From Neckera pumila (Eukaryota; Streptophyta; Bryopsida; Hypnales; Neckeraceae): a stretch of DNA of 64,000 nt. Where the stretch lies: contig OZ018408.1 in assembly GCA_963969595.1 (NCBI GenBank), forward strand, positions 48,485,022 through 48,549,021, in the 5' to 3' direction. A model generated the notes under the pieces. It saw nothing but the letters and a program-made list of their open reading frames with translations, ran no database searches and had not been told where the DNA came from. Below, piece after piece: positions 48,437-60,348 of this stretch; within the stretch, counting starts at the first letter, position 1, and every line of letters begins with the position of its first letter. The position numbers and the translations under genes were made by a program.

Positions 48437-51019
48437 AAATTCAATATAAATGCAAATGTCATTGTCAACTCTAGTCTTTGAGCCTTGTCGATGTTGCACT
48501 CCGACAATCAGTGCCACAGACATCTACGCCAAGTTTTATACCACTTTCGATTGCTTCTCAATGGCTAGTTTAGCAATCTCATTAGCTAATCAGGCACTAT
48601 CATAAAGTCTACAATCCCATTTTTTCCAGTACTCCATTTGTTGGCAAAAGAGGCGCTGTCAAATGTCAATTTTAGTTTTCTCCAATTCTTGACTAGCTTC
48701 CACCATAAGTTGCATTTGCCTTGCTGTAGCATCACTTGTGTCTGCAATTGCACCTCTTCTGCAATCTCCTTCTTGGAATACGATTACAATCAAAAATTCT
48801 AGAAATCAATTTTTGGTTTTGACATTGGGTTCATAACTTAAAAGTTTAAGCATTAGACAAAGACCAGTTTTGAAAAACATTACAAAAACGGTTATCCTTT
48901 ATTGTAATGACCCAAATTGTTGCATAACTTGATTTTGCAAATTTTGCAATGGGGTGTACTAGTTATCTTATAGGCATAGTTACATTAGAATTTATCTTTG
49001 GTACATACAACTATGTGCTATAGAATTGTACCAAGGATATAGAGTCTACATTTGACAAAAAAACTAAAGGGTGGCATTTTGATAAGTTTGTTTATACAAG
49101 AATGATGGAAGGAGGGTCCAAATAATTTTTCTTGCATAGATTTGTCAATTTTGAAGGTACCTATGCATTTTTTTTTATTCTATACATTACAAGAAATGTA
49201 GTAAATTGTTTATTTGGCATTGGGTTTAAAAACATCACTTGTAATTGGTTCATATGTGCATACACGTGTGTGTTGATTATGTGTTGGAATAGATACCTCA
49301 TTTAATTTGGAAGTGACCTTCATTTATCAAGTGTGGCATCCATCCTTTTAATTGCACTTCATTCTCTTTGAAGACATGCAAACAATGAATGGATTTTGGA
49401 ATGGAAGTGGTTTGCATTTAATGAGTTAAAAGATGGCCGAATATTTTGAGGATTTTGTTTATTTCTCAGATTGTTTAAGAGTGAAGGTTAATCCCTAAAT
49501 GACAATTGCTAATTTGAATTCTTACACTGGACTTTAGAAAATCAAATTAGACATTTCGAAATTGGAATTTGAATAAAAAGATGTTTCCATATTCAATTAT
49601 CACAATCTATTAAAAGAAAAGCATGGATTTGGTCTAGATTGCGTGCTCCATTATTGTCACCATTGAAATTCAAATTTTTCAATTCCATATTAGATTGTTG
49701 CAAGAAGGGGCAGTCCTATTTCCTATTAGATTGAAGGTACCCTCACTTGTTATCTACTATAATTTTTGGAGCACAAGTCCAATGATCATAATAGAATTTT
49801 GGGTGATATGAAATTTTATGTTAATCAGATCCGTTATTTTCTAGAAAATAAAAAAATCTATTTTATATATAAAAATCACTTTTGTTAATTTGTCACATGG
49901 TGCGGTTTAGGGGGTTTTACTATGTTAGGAATCCCCAAATTTAATGCTCTAGAGCTAAAATTTTCATGGTCTATTTGCATAGTAAGTAAGCCTATTCTTA
50001 CAAAAAAAAAATCTAAAAATAAATTATTTTGTATTTTTGTATCCTCCACATGACTATATGAGTGCAAACAACACTCCCATCACGCGATTTTGAACAATGA
50101 AGATGGTTCTAAGGTCAATCTTTTGGTGAAATCTCATTACTACGAACTCTTTCTAAATGGCCAATTTTTTTGTTTTTTTTAAATTTATTTTCCTATTTTC
50201 TACAAATGAAAATGTGAAACTACAGTGACAGTACCTATTTTCATAAGATTTTGCACTTTTCTAGTTCTCCTATTAAGAGAATTTTTCTATGCTTTTCCTT
50301 CCTATTATACCTTCTTCTTAAAGATGTATACATTAAGCAATATTTTCACATTAAAATTTTTTTTCTAATTATAATATACTTTGAAAGAAAGAAAATGAAT
50401 ATTATGCAAAATGCTACAAAAAAATGAATGCCTTTTCTTGCAATGACCCTAGTAGAGTTATTAGAAATTTATTTACCCTTTTATCAAGTACCTTTGCTTA
50501 CACAATGTTTTTTTAGAGAATGAAGAGGCTCAATGAACTTTACGTGAGAAAAAAACTACCAAATAAAGTCTCTTCAAGGTATATAACTTCAAAGTTTAGG
50601 ACACATGATTTACTTTGTTGTCTACGACACAAGACCGACCTTGTGCTTGTTTTTGATCTTCTGAATTCTCTCTTCTTCTTTTTTTACATATATTTGTTGT
50701 TGATGTTCTTTGCACCAGGGTGTTTTTTTTTGGCTTTCTAGTGCCAGATTGCACCAGAAAAAATAATCTGGCTAAAAAACGTTCAAAAAAATGGCAAAAA
50801 ACTTGGATGAAATCGCCCAAAAAAATCCAAAGTAACAAAAAAATTGGATGAAATTGCCAAATTGTAGATGAAAACCAAATTATAGACATGTGATATGTAT
50901 AATTTCTATCTGATATGGATGAATGTTAAAATTTGAAGCACCAATGCATCGCCACTATGGCACTTCTTAAAAAATGAAAAAAAAATCCCTTCTTTGCACT
51001 AGAAACGGCACTTTCGAAG
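48437..51019. other. AT-rich intergenic DNA
   Basis: No gene or clear element recognised over about 2.6 kb; short open frames have no recognisable content. Confidence 0.5.
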
Positions 51020-54000
51020 TGCTTTCAGTCAAACAATTGTAGGGTTCCGAGTTTGCCAGCGCCAGCCAATATCAACTAGCTGTGCAGAGGAGTTCGAGCC
51101 ATCACGGATCGTCGGTTCCCGTGGAAAACGTCGTCTCCGCGCGCCTCATCATGTTCTGTGGGTCCTTGTCCCTCGATCGGGCTCTTTCTTCTTCTCCATC
51201 GCAATAGCGGTGACGCCGTGACGGCGGGGCCTTCAAACTGCAGCCCTCGATTGGTCTCCGTCCATGGTCTTCAGTTGCTCCAGCATCAAACTGCGCTTCA
51301 TGTCACTTATATAAAAGTTAATCAGCTTTCGATTTGGCCCACCTGGATCGGAGGAGTCCAGACTTCCAGGCGTGACGAGGGTCCAGCTAGAGAGTGATCG
51401 AGTGAGGGTCCACATTGATCTTCCTTGACATACGGTGCATCTCCCCCGGGCCACCAGCAACCGCATTTTACAGCGAGACGTGATGTACCCCACATCGAGC
51501 AATTACTCGGCCTCATCCCGGCTTTGTCGCGCTGCCCGGAGAAAGGCTTGCCAAGCTGCCCTTCACGGGGCTCCACTAATAATACCATGCTCGCGGAACT
51601 TCCCAGCTTTCTCATGTTCACCATGCCATCCCTCCATCTTCCTGTCTACCCCACCGCATCCAGAGCTTGATTGATTTTCCAATGCGATGCTTGTTGGCTT
51701 GTTGCAATACTACGCGATGTAGTGTTAGCAGTGAAGATATGCAATGCGTGTTATAAAGGATCGAGATACTATCTAGCACCCAGTTATATATCGATCGGCA
51801 ACAAAAATGTCTTGAAACTCGTTTGGCAAGTTAAGATTAGTGTCAAGGATCGAATCAATGATCCAGAACAGGGGAATTTTTATATCCAGTTTCAGTCTGT
51901 TTTGCCCATGTTCTTACAGTATCAAGAATGACGTTGGATCCGGACGTGAGGGTGAGCAAATTACATGGAAATACTGGAAAAGAGAGCTTGGAAAGCATTT
52001 GTTAGCCAGAGGTATTTTGATTTATGGTGCTTGATTTTGCAGTCATCAAATAAAGTAGGGATTGATATATTGAGGGCATGATTCAGGGAGCAAGTCCGTG
52101 AGATCCTTTGTTGCAGCTTCTAAGATGACAGACGGTATTGTCCAAACACGTTGCTTCTGCATGGGATGAACTGAATCCCATTCAATCTCTCCAAAGCTTG
52201 TATATCGATGCATTATTCAAGGTCTTATCCAAACCCGAACAAAACAGGTGTTGTGAGAGACATTGAAATTTCATTTTTGACAGCTGAGGTATCAAACACA
52301 CTAGCCTGAGAATCGCAGGGTGTTTTGATCGGGAAGCTTGCTTCAGCGTGTCTAGGTATACTTGGTGCAATTTGGACACCTTATGTCCTCAAGTATTTCC
52401 TTAAAGTACTGGACAAAGTGGTCAAACTGGAGTTAATCATCTTGTACCCGTGACTTAACTCATTCCCTAAAACTCTCAAGATTATAATCTTCTCGAGTTC
52501 TCACAATCTAGGTCCATGTCGCTTAAGCTGGTAGAACTCTCTATGGATTTGTAGAGAGATCTTTCCACTTGATTTGATTTGAGACCGTAACAGGAAAATT
52601 CCCGAGCTCATTGGCCTCAACTTGAGTCGTTCTCTCTGCAACTTTTCTGCAATTTCGCCTGTTACACAACTAACACTCATTCCAAGTCCACCATATGACC
52701 GTACGAACATATTGCCGAGCTATAACAGGATACCATAGTGGTCAACACTGCACACCAAATGCTTCAAATTTACTGTTGCTATGAGGAAATGCTGAATTCA
52801 ATCAACAAGGTAAACCATGTACTGTTGAAGGAACTCTTGCAGCTAGATGCACGGATTCATGCTCATACTTGGGCGTCACTTATGTCTCCTATTTTCAAGA
52901 ATAGTCTGCCACTTTTCGCTAATCAGCGACCAGATCAAGGACTAGTCCATATTACACAAAATTTCTTTGATCTCAGATCGCTTATTCATTGCACTCCACG
53001 TCAGCAGATACCGGTCAAGTGGTCATGGAATACTTTCCGGAGATTTAGCCATTCAAGGGCTCCACTAGTCCACTGCCACGGTAAGTAAGTTTTAATGAAC
53101 CTTGAGATATTACGAGATGAAGTACGTTGCACTCTGTTTCTTCCGTAAGTACTCCGTAGTATTAACTCGTCCAGCACCTAGCCTGTACAGAGCGCACATC
53201 AAATATTCAGGCATTATCCCAATTCAAAATTTTGCCTGGAGGCCCATGGTTTCTGTCGGCCATAAAAGGAAGCAAAGGACGTGGGAGTATTCTGGCCATG
53301 CGAGAAATCCGACCTGTTGCTCCAGACAGGCGAGTTCTCTTGGCGTCGAGAGTTGCCACCCAAATATTGGAATTCACCTGGGGATCGATCATTCTTATCG
53401 TAATTGCCTCTTCCACTGTAGTACTTTCCAGAACCTCTCCCTCCATTACAAAAATGCTGGCCACAACTAGCAAAAGGAGTGCGTTGGTGCACTAGTTGAG
53501 GCTCCGAAGCGCTGACATTAATTCTTATTTAGTCTGCGTCGTTTCTGGGGTGGTATAGCGACTATGGAAAATGCAGCAGGGTAGCGCTAGCTACCTCCAG
53601 ATCGAGCTGCCGTGGCCATCAAGCGTCGAACAGCTAGGAAGATCATCTGTGTCTTCACTAGGAAGATGAAGTGATAATTACACTGCATCGCTTAGTATTG
53701 CAACAAGCATCGCATTGGAGGATCAAGCTCTGGATGGGACAGGCAAGAAGATGGAGGGATGCCAGGGTGAACATGGCAAAGCTGGCAAGTTCCTGGTAGG
53801 AGCGGAGTGCCGTGAAGGGCAGCTTAGCAAGCCTTTGTCCGGGCAGCGACGAATTAAGCCCGGGCCCAGGCCGCGTGAATTGTTCGATGCGGGTACGTAC
53901 ATAACGTCTCAGTCTCCATTTTACCCCCAATCGCTGCTGCGAATACTCCACGTACCCCATGGTTTTGGAGGTTGTGGCCTCAGGCCTGCTGCCTACCACA

Positions 54001-54600
54001 TGGTGGACCATGAGAAAATGGAAAGATATGCGGAACCAAAGAATCTTGTGGATGAGCTCTAGGCAAGTATGGACAGACATGATCACGCAAGCCAGCCCGC
54101 CAGCAGCAGGCCGGGCTCGGGCTCATATGAAACAGCAGGGACGGGACCGAGGATTGAGTGATCGTGAAGGTGATGTCGATCAGATACAATTTGTGGGGCG
54201 GGGCCTGGCTCTTGACGACATCATGTTGCTTGTGGAATCGTTCAACATGAGTAGAAAGAACGGAAGGCTGACCCCACGCACCGCGGCCTGTGGAAATCGG
54301 AAGGGAAGGATCTAGCTCAATTGTGTGCTTCTGTCCAAGCAGCCTGGGTTTCATGGAGTTCTTTTGATTGGCTCGGCCGGAAGGAAAGCGCAATCTGTTT
54401 TGAATATCAGAACGAGAAAAATGGTTTTGAATTCTTCGGCTATGGAACAATCTTTTGCTTTGCGAGAAAACTGGGCTACAGTAAGTTACAAGCGGTGATT
54501 GAACAATCCCTTTGCAACTGGATGAATCAAAGGAGGTTGCGCTCATCTTGAGCACGGCAAGATTGAGAACTGAAGGGATCCTTGAATGATAACTAACGGA
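51020..54600. other. Less AT-rich island with inverted arms; possible degenerate retroelement or gene remnants
   Basis: Base composition here is clearly different from both sides. Segments 51475-51736 and 53669-53910 are inverted copies of each other with numerous changes (shared CTTGTTGCAATACTA, CCAATGCGATGCTTGTTG, CTGCCCTTCACGG, GCCCGGACAAAG / GCCCGGAGAAAG). Between them, a minus-strand frame (52710-52501) weakly resembles the helical part of a Ty1/copia-type gag. Another (53492-53207) is Gly/Asn/Ser/Arg-rich. Other frames up to about 190 residues (for example 54555-53980 minus) match nothing I know. I cannot define an intact gene. Confidence 0.4.
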
Positions 54601-55261
54601 ATCACGACTTGAAGGGTATCACACCTAATTGGGTACACTTTTGAGTGTTGAGAGCTTCGTTTCTAGCGACAAGCAAGACTGTATTCTTATTGCTAGTACT
54701 GTATAAATTCCTTGTACCTAATCACCAATTAATTAAAACGGCCCACCCAATCCAGGATACATCATGATAAATGCTTTGGAATTGTTGGGGCATCTGTACA
54801 AGGGATCTATCAAACACTTTCAACCATTTTCAGAAAAACACAATGAAAATATAATACTCCCTCATTTCTGAATAATACTTATGTTCCCTTTGTGAAACAT
54901 GAAGGAAACACAGGTATTATGGGTAGTTTCAAGAAACACCTGTCCTTTTTTCTTGTCCCCTTGGACTTGGACATGTGGATTTTTGCTCATAACTTTTGAT
55001 TCATATTGGCTGTTTTCTAATTTCTATGAAATTTGAAATGAAGGTATATGTGGTAGTTGTAGACATTGAGTAATTATTTTGAATATTTTGAATTTAGATT
55101 ACTATTTTAAAATTGCCCCCAATTGAATGTCTACCTCAACCATTTTCTGGGAGGCCAACAGTATTAATTCCGACCCAAAAATGCAAATTTGAAGGCCGCA
55201 ATTGGGATACAAGTACTTCTACTAAAGTTATACAAGCCTACAAAAAGATTTTTTTAAATGG
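54601..55261. other. Unassigned AT-rich DNA
   Basis: No gene or element recognised. Confidence 0.5.
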
Positions 55262-55988
55262 GTGCTTGCACGAAACACTTGTCCATTTTGTTGCATTTTG
55301 CAATAGTACTCACGATTTTTTCTGGAGTACTTTAAAATTAGAAAAATAATTTTTAAATTTTTAAAAAATATGGCTAATGTACACACCTTTAAGATGAAGG
55401 TAACCACCAAAGGAAAAGTCTAGGAAAATTTTCTAAATAGGAGAACTAGAAAAGTGCCCAAACTCATGAAAATAAACATTTTGATGTTGAAATTAGTTAA
55501 AAATAGGAAAAAAAATTTAATAAATACAATAAAAATTGACTATTTCTATAAACTCTATATAGATGGTCATTCACCAAAGAAACCACCAAAAATATGTTTT
55601 ATATGTTTCAAAATGCAAGCTAAATGAAGCTCAATTTGTGGACTTCTACACCATATAAATTGAAGTATTTTATAATTGCTCTAAACTATAGCTATAAATC
55701 TACTAAAAGACCATCTCCACCAAATTTCAGCTCCAAATTTGTTCTTTTGGGTACTAAATAGTACTAAAAATTCCAAAATTGGCAAGTTGACATAATATCG
55801 GGGGCTATTATTAAATAGTAAAATATTTTCTAAAATTTCTAAAAAATTAGACAAGGTGTATAATAGCTATAAGTACCTTGCCTATGAATCTTGAGTCATT
55901 TGAAGTCAAAACGCAAAAGTTATAGCCAAAAAATAATCAACACACAACGTGTGACGGAAAATAGTACACGTGTTTCATGCAATTACCC
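55262..55988. repeat. Segmental direct duplication, copy 1 (empty site)
   Basis: Aligns end to end by eye with 56171-57643 once the inserted element 56305-57041 is removed (727 against about 732 bp). Shared blocks include GTTGCATTTTGCAA, ATATGGCTAATGTA and AGTCAAAACGCAAAAGTTAT. It carries a single TTAA at 55389-55392 where copy 2 is interrupted. Confidence 0.8.
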
Positions 55989-56170
55989 AAACAGTAAAGT
56001 GTTCATCTTGTGCATGTGCTCAAAGTGCACTACCTTTGCTCACATGCAAAGAATACAATTTTTTTCTCCAAAGGTGCAAATGATTGAAAAAAAGCATCTT
56101 TAAGTCTAAAAAAATATTTTTTTTATGGTATTTTTTAAAAAATTTTATTATTTTTTAAAATCAAATTCAG

Positions 56171-57643
56171 GTGATTGCACAAAAGACTTATCAATTTTGT
56201 TGCATTTTGCAACAGTAAAACCATGATTTTTTTTGGAATACTTTAAAATTAGAATGATGATTTTTAAATAATTTAAAAAATATGGCTAATGTATACACCT
56301 TTAACCCTGGAGCGCCACGGACGCCATTCCGTGGTGTTCCGATGACATTACTGTTGAACTAAGAAGAGTTCAAAAGCATGTTTTCATCCTCCTTTTCCTT
56401 GTTGACCTTCTACATTGGGTTATGAAGAGTATCCAATTGAATTTGTACTCTTTCTAATTTTTGTCTTCACGGAAATGAGAAGCTAATAAAAAAAACGGAT
56501 CACAAAATATGCTATTTTAGAGTATTTTGGGAAGTTGTTGCTCCTTGCTTTAAATCTGAAATTTCTCCACAAAAATGATATTTTTTGAGTTTGAGTCAAA
56601 CTAACAAAATGAAGTTCATCTACTCTAGTTTCTACTCCAATTTGAATTTTGAAAAAATTCCTAATATTGCATATTTTATTGCAATTTGAACATTGGATGT
56701 ATTTTCCATGTCTATTATCTTCTAATTATAGAATGATACGGAAATTGAGTTTACACCATGATGTTTGTCATTGTGATATACGTTTATTGTGAAATTTTCA
56801 GATTTTTGGAAATAGTTTTCCATTTAATAAGATTTTTCTTCACTTTTTCTTCAAAAATTCTTTAAAAAATTAATTTTCCATAAGAAAATCTAAATTTTCT
56901 TTGAAGTAAAGAAGACATGTAGTGTTATCTCTGAAAAATAAATATAAAATTTTTCATACATATCTAGTTGCAAAATGGTAGCAAATTGAATGATGGACAG
57001 TGAAGTTTGAAATCGATGGTCATGAGTCCGTCATTTAGGGGTTAAGATGAAGATAACCACCAAAGGAAAAGCTTAGGAAAATTCTCTAAGTAGGAGAACT
57101 AGAAAAGTGCCAAAATTCAAGAAATTTGATACTTCAATGTTTAAATTAGTTAAAAATAGGAAAAAAATTTAATGGATAAAATAAAAATTGGCCGCTTTTA
57201 ACAACTCTATGGAAATAAACATTCACTAAAGAATCCACCAAAAATATGTTTTATACCTTTCAAAATGCAAGTTGAATGAAGCTCAATTTGTAGACTTCTA
57301 CACCACATAAAATTAAGTATTTTTAGAATTGTTTTGGACCATAGCTATAAGTCTATTAGAAAACCATCTCCTCTAAATTTTAACTCCAAATTCATTTTGG
57401 GGGGTACTAAATAGTATTGTAAATCCCAAAATTAGGAAGTATGACATAGTATTGGGGGCTATTATTAAATCTTAAAACATTTTTAAATTTTTTTTAAAAA
57501 CTAGACAAGATGTATAATACCCATAAGTACCTTGTCTATGAGTTTTGAGTCATTTGGAGTCAAAACGCAAAAGTTATAGCCAAAAAAATAATCAGCATGC
57601 AATGTGTGACAAAAAATAGTACAAGTATTTCATGCAATCACCC
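56171..57643. repeat. Segmental direct duplication, copy 2 (interrupted)
   Basis: Second copy of 55262-55988, diverged by scattered substitutions and split at its TTAA by a 737-bp element. No coding capacity is visible. Confidence 0.8.
56305..57041. mobile_element. TTAA-type element with demonstrable insertion site, piggyBac-like
   Basis: TTAA (56301-56304) then CCCTGGAGCGCCACGGACG at the left; GTCCGTCATTTAGGGG then TTAA (57042-57045) at the right. The duplicate segment at 55262-55988 has just one TTAA at the same place, so the element entered a TTAA and duplicated it. TTAA target duplication with CCC...GGG termini is the hallmark of the piggyBac superfamily. 737 bp, no transposase frame, therefore non-autonomous. 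Confidence 0.8.
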
Positions 57644-58329
57644 ATTCCAAAATATATATTTTTTTGCATTTTCTAGCATTTTTCAGCATTTTCTAGCACT
57701 CTTTTTTTGTGCATAACTTTTAGAGATAAATTTATTAGTCTTGAATATTTGTACACATATTATTCTGAATGCTTTGAATTTATCCATATCTTATTTTTTT
57801 TTTAAATAAATTATTCCAAAATCACAATACTCCAATACTTGGGCCCTTTTAAGCAAAAAAAACGATAGGTGTTTCTTGCAACTACCTACAAATATGAGCA
57901 AACAAATATTACCAAAGAATGTTGTTGTAATGCTAGATTTCAATTAGATATTCTGTGTTTCAAAAATCACTAGTATAACATTGCACTCATTACAAAAAAA
58001 ATGGGGCCTTTGGAAGGCTGCTCTACAGCCCTCCAAAGATGCTGCAAAATTATTTTTTTGAGCCAAAAAAATGATTTTTTTTCCTATTCTTGCCCACCAA
58101 AACTTGCGATGTCGGATGCTTGGAAATGGCACAAAAATCGATTTTAATAAGTCAAAAAATCAAGGTTAAGGCACTCTAATGCACCTTAACCTTGATTTCT
58201 AATTAACTTAAGCTAGGGTCAAAAAGATTAAGGCAAATGAATTGGCTTTTGAAGCTAGTTTTCTTAGGCAACTAGCTTCAAGAGCCACTTCATTTTTTGG
58301 TGACTTAATGTGACTTCATTTGTTCAATT
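57644..58329. other. Unassigned AT-rich DNA
   Basis: No gene. It contains a small hairpin with perfect 15-bp arms (58157-58171 and 58084+100, that is 58184-58198) around a 12-nt loop. Confidence 0.5.
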
Positions 58330-58984
58330 GGCACTTGCTTAGTTTGGTGTGTTATAACATGTAAAAAGAGTCTCTTTACACTAGTGAGATAAGAATAGGG
58401 GAGACAATGCATGTGGAATATATGAATTAAGAAGAAAAGGAGCTTGGTCACTCATTTTGAGTAGAATCCAAAAATGATGTAAAACTGAAATTCTAGACCT
58501 CATTTAAGCATAGTAGGAAAAAATTGAAAAAATTTTGAACTACAAAAATTAGGCAAATTATGCTACCTTTCATACCCAAAAATCCGTTTGAGTTTTTGAG
58601 CCTCCACCTAATAGTTATGGACAAATTTGGAAGAGGGACTGGAAAAAACATTTTTTGGGACATTTGTAAATACCCTCTTTCAAATTTGTCCATAACTTTT
58701 ATGTAGAGGCTCAAAACCTGAAACGGATTTTTGGAGATGAAAAGTAGCATAATCCCCACTTCTTTTAGTTCAGAGTTTTTTCAAAAATGTTTTTCTACTA
58801 TGCCTAAATGAGCTCGAAAATTTCAATTTTTACATCATTTTTGGAGTCTACTTCAAAATGAGCGACCAAGCTCCTTTTCTTCCTAATTTATATATCCCAC
58901 ATGCATTATATCCCCTATTCATACCCCACTAGTATAAAGAGCTTCTCTCCGCAAGTTTTAACTCACTAAACTAAACAAGTGGCT
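58330..58984. mobile_element. Large foldback element
   Basis: The two halves are inverted copies centred near 58655, with arms of about 300 bp and moderate divergence (GGCACTTGCTTAGTTTGG against CTAAACTAAACAAGTGGC reversed; a well-kept centre GTTATGGACAAATTTGGAAG against its complement). It is probably a foldback MITE; target duplication and superfamily are unresolved. Confidence 0.65.
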
Positions 58985-59727
58985 TATTTGACACTTACAA
59001 TGTTTCAATTAAGTCAAATGAAATCCAACTAAGTCAATTTTGTAGCTTGATTGAGTTGAATTTGACGTAATTGAAACCATTGTCAATTAAGAAATTAAGG
59101 AATCTTCAATTAAGAATCTTCAAGGAGATGTAAAGGTTAGAAACTGCAGATACAATGGTCTGTATGTTTAAATCTATATATTTCTAAACCTTTTTTTTTG
59201 TCGCGAAAACAGTTATGGCCTGACTGTTTTTGCGAGATTCACCCAAGCTAACTGTTCACTTCGACGCTTTTTGGATAGTGTTAGACCAACTTGTTAATAG
59301 CTTGGTATGTCAATGTGGAACAGCCCTCCAATGGCCTCAGATTTTCTCTAATGTCTAAACGAATGAAAAGCTAACCTCATTATTCAGTAGTATTTTTTTG
59401 ATATTGGAAGTTGTTTATTGCAAGTCTATCTTTGCAAAAAGAATGCAATTCCCATGAATACTCTCTCCCATTGCCCTGTTGACTTAGGCATTTAGCATTG
59501 TTGTAATATAATAAAAAATTCATTCAATGTATTTTCACATATTATTTATCTTTAAAATTGCACACTTTACATAGTTTTAAAACATATTTGGATTAATTCT
59601 GACAATTATTTGATTGTTTACATACTGTGTTGTGAAATGCATTGTAAATTCATTATTGAATATTTAAATGCAAAGCTAGTTTTTGAAAAAATTATGATAG
59701 CATAAAGTTCTTTTCTAAAACGTGTAA
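58985..59727. other. Unassigned AT-rich DNA
   Basis: No gene recognised. Confidence 0.5.
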
Positions 59728-60344
59728 CCCCTAAAGGACCAAAATGCGTTTTGGGGCTACATAGATATTTTGCGCAGATACGTGTGACTAGAGATTTCCA
59801 TATTTTTGGCTCAATTGAGCAAGATAAATACTCAATTTTCAATATTTTTTGAAAAAAATAAATCTATAGGATGTAGATTGTTTATTACAACATTGCAACC
59901 ATTAGAGTTGGCATTTTTCAATTCCATAATTAAATTCTTAACAATTTAGTATTTTGAATCATTCTCTACTTCTTTCTACTTACTATTTTTTTCCTATAAG
60001 TTGTACAATTCCAAATGATGTGAAATTTTTCAAGCATGTGGCCAACTTGTCTAGGAAAAATAATCCAAAGAAGCACCACCATTTTGGACAATTTTTTCGC
60101 AGAAAAGTGATCTTGTGAAGTGCAACTGCTTTTTTTTTTACAAGGCCAAAAAAATGATTTCAGTGAGTTTGAATGCTTATATCTTGCAATCTACGCGGTG
60201 GAAGTTTTAAAAAAAGTTATCACATGTTTTCAAGTTAGTAGACTATAAGATCCTACAGTTACATGTGTCAAAAATTTGGTACTTGTTCTAAAATGGCAAT
60301 TTTTGAGCGTTCTTGGTGAAAACATAGTCATGGAACTTTAGGGG
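59728..60344. mobile_element. TTAA-type element, family 2, near-complete copy
   Basis: Left end TGTAA (decayed TTAA) then CCCCTAAAGGACCAAAATGC; right end GGAACTTTAGGGG then TTAA (60345-60348). The interior contains segments C and inverted A of the complex at 11578-13441. About 617 bp, without transposase. Confidence 0.7.
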
Positions 60345-60348
60345 TTAA

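Noticed and set aside
53980..54555. 191-codon minus-strand open frame
   Set aside because: No recognisable domain; overlapping frames on the other strand are almost as long, so coding is not supported.
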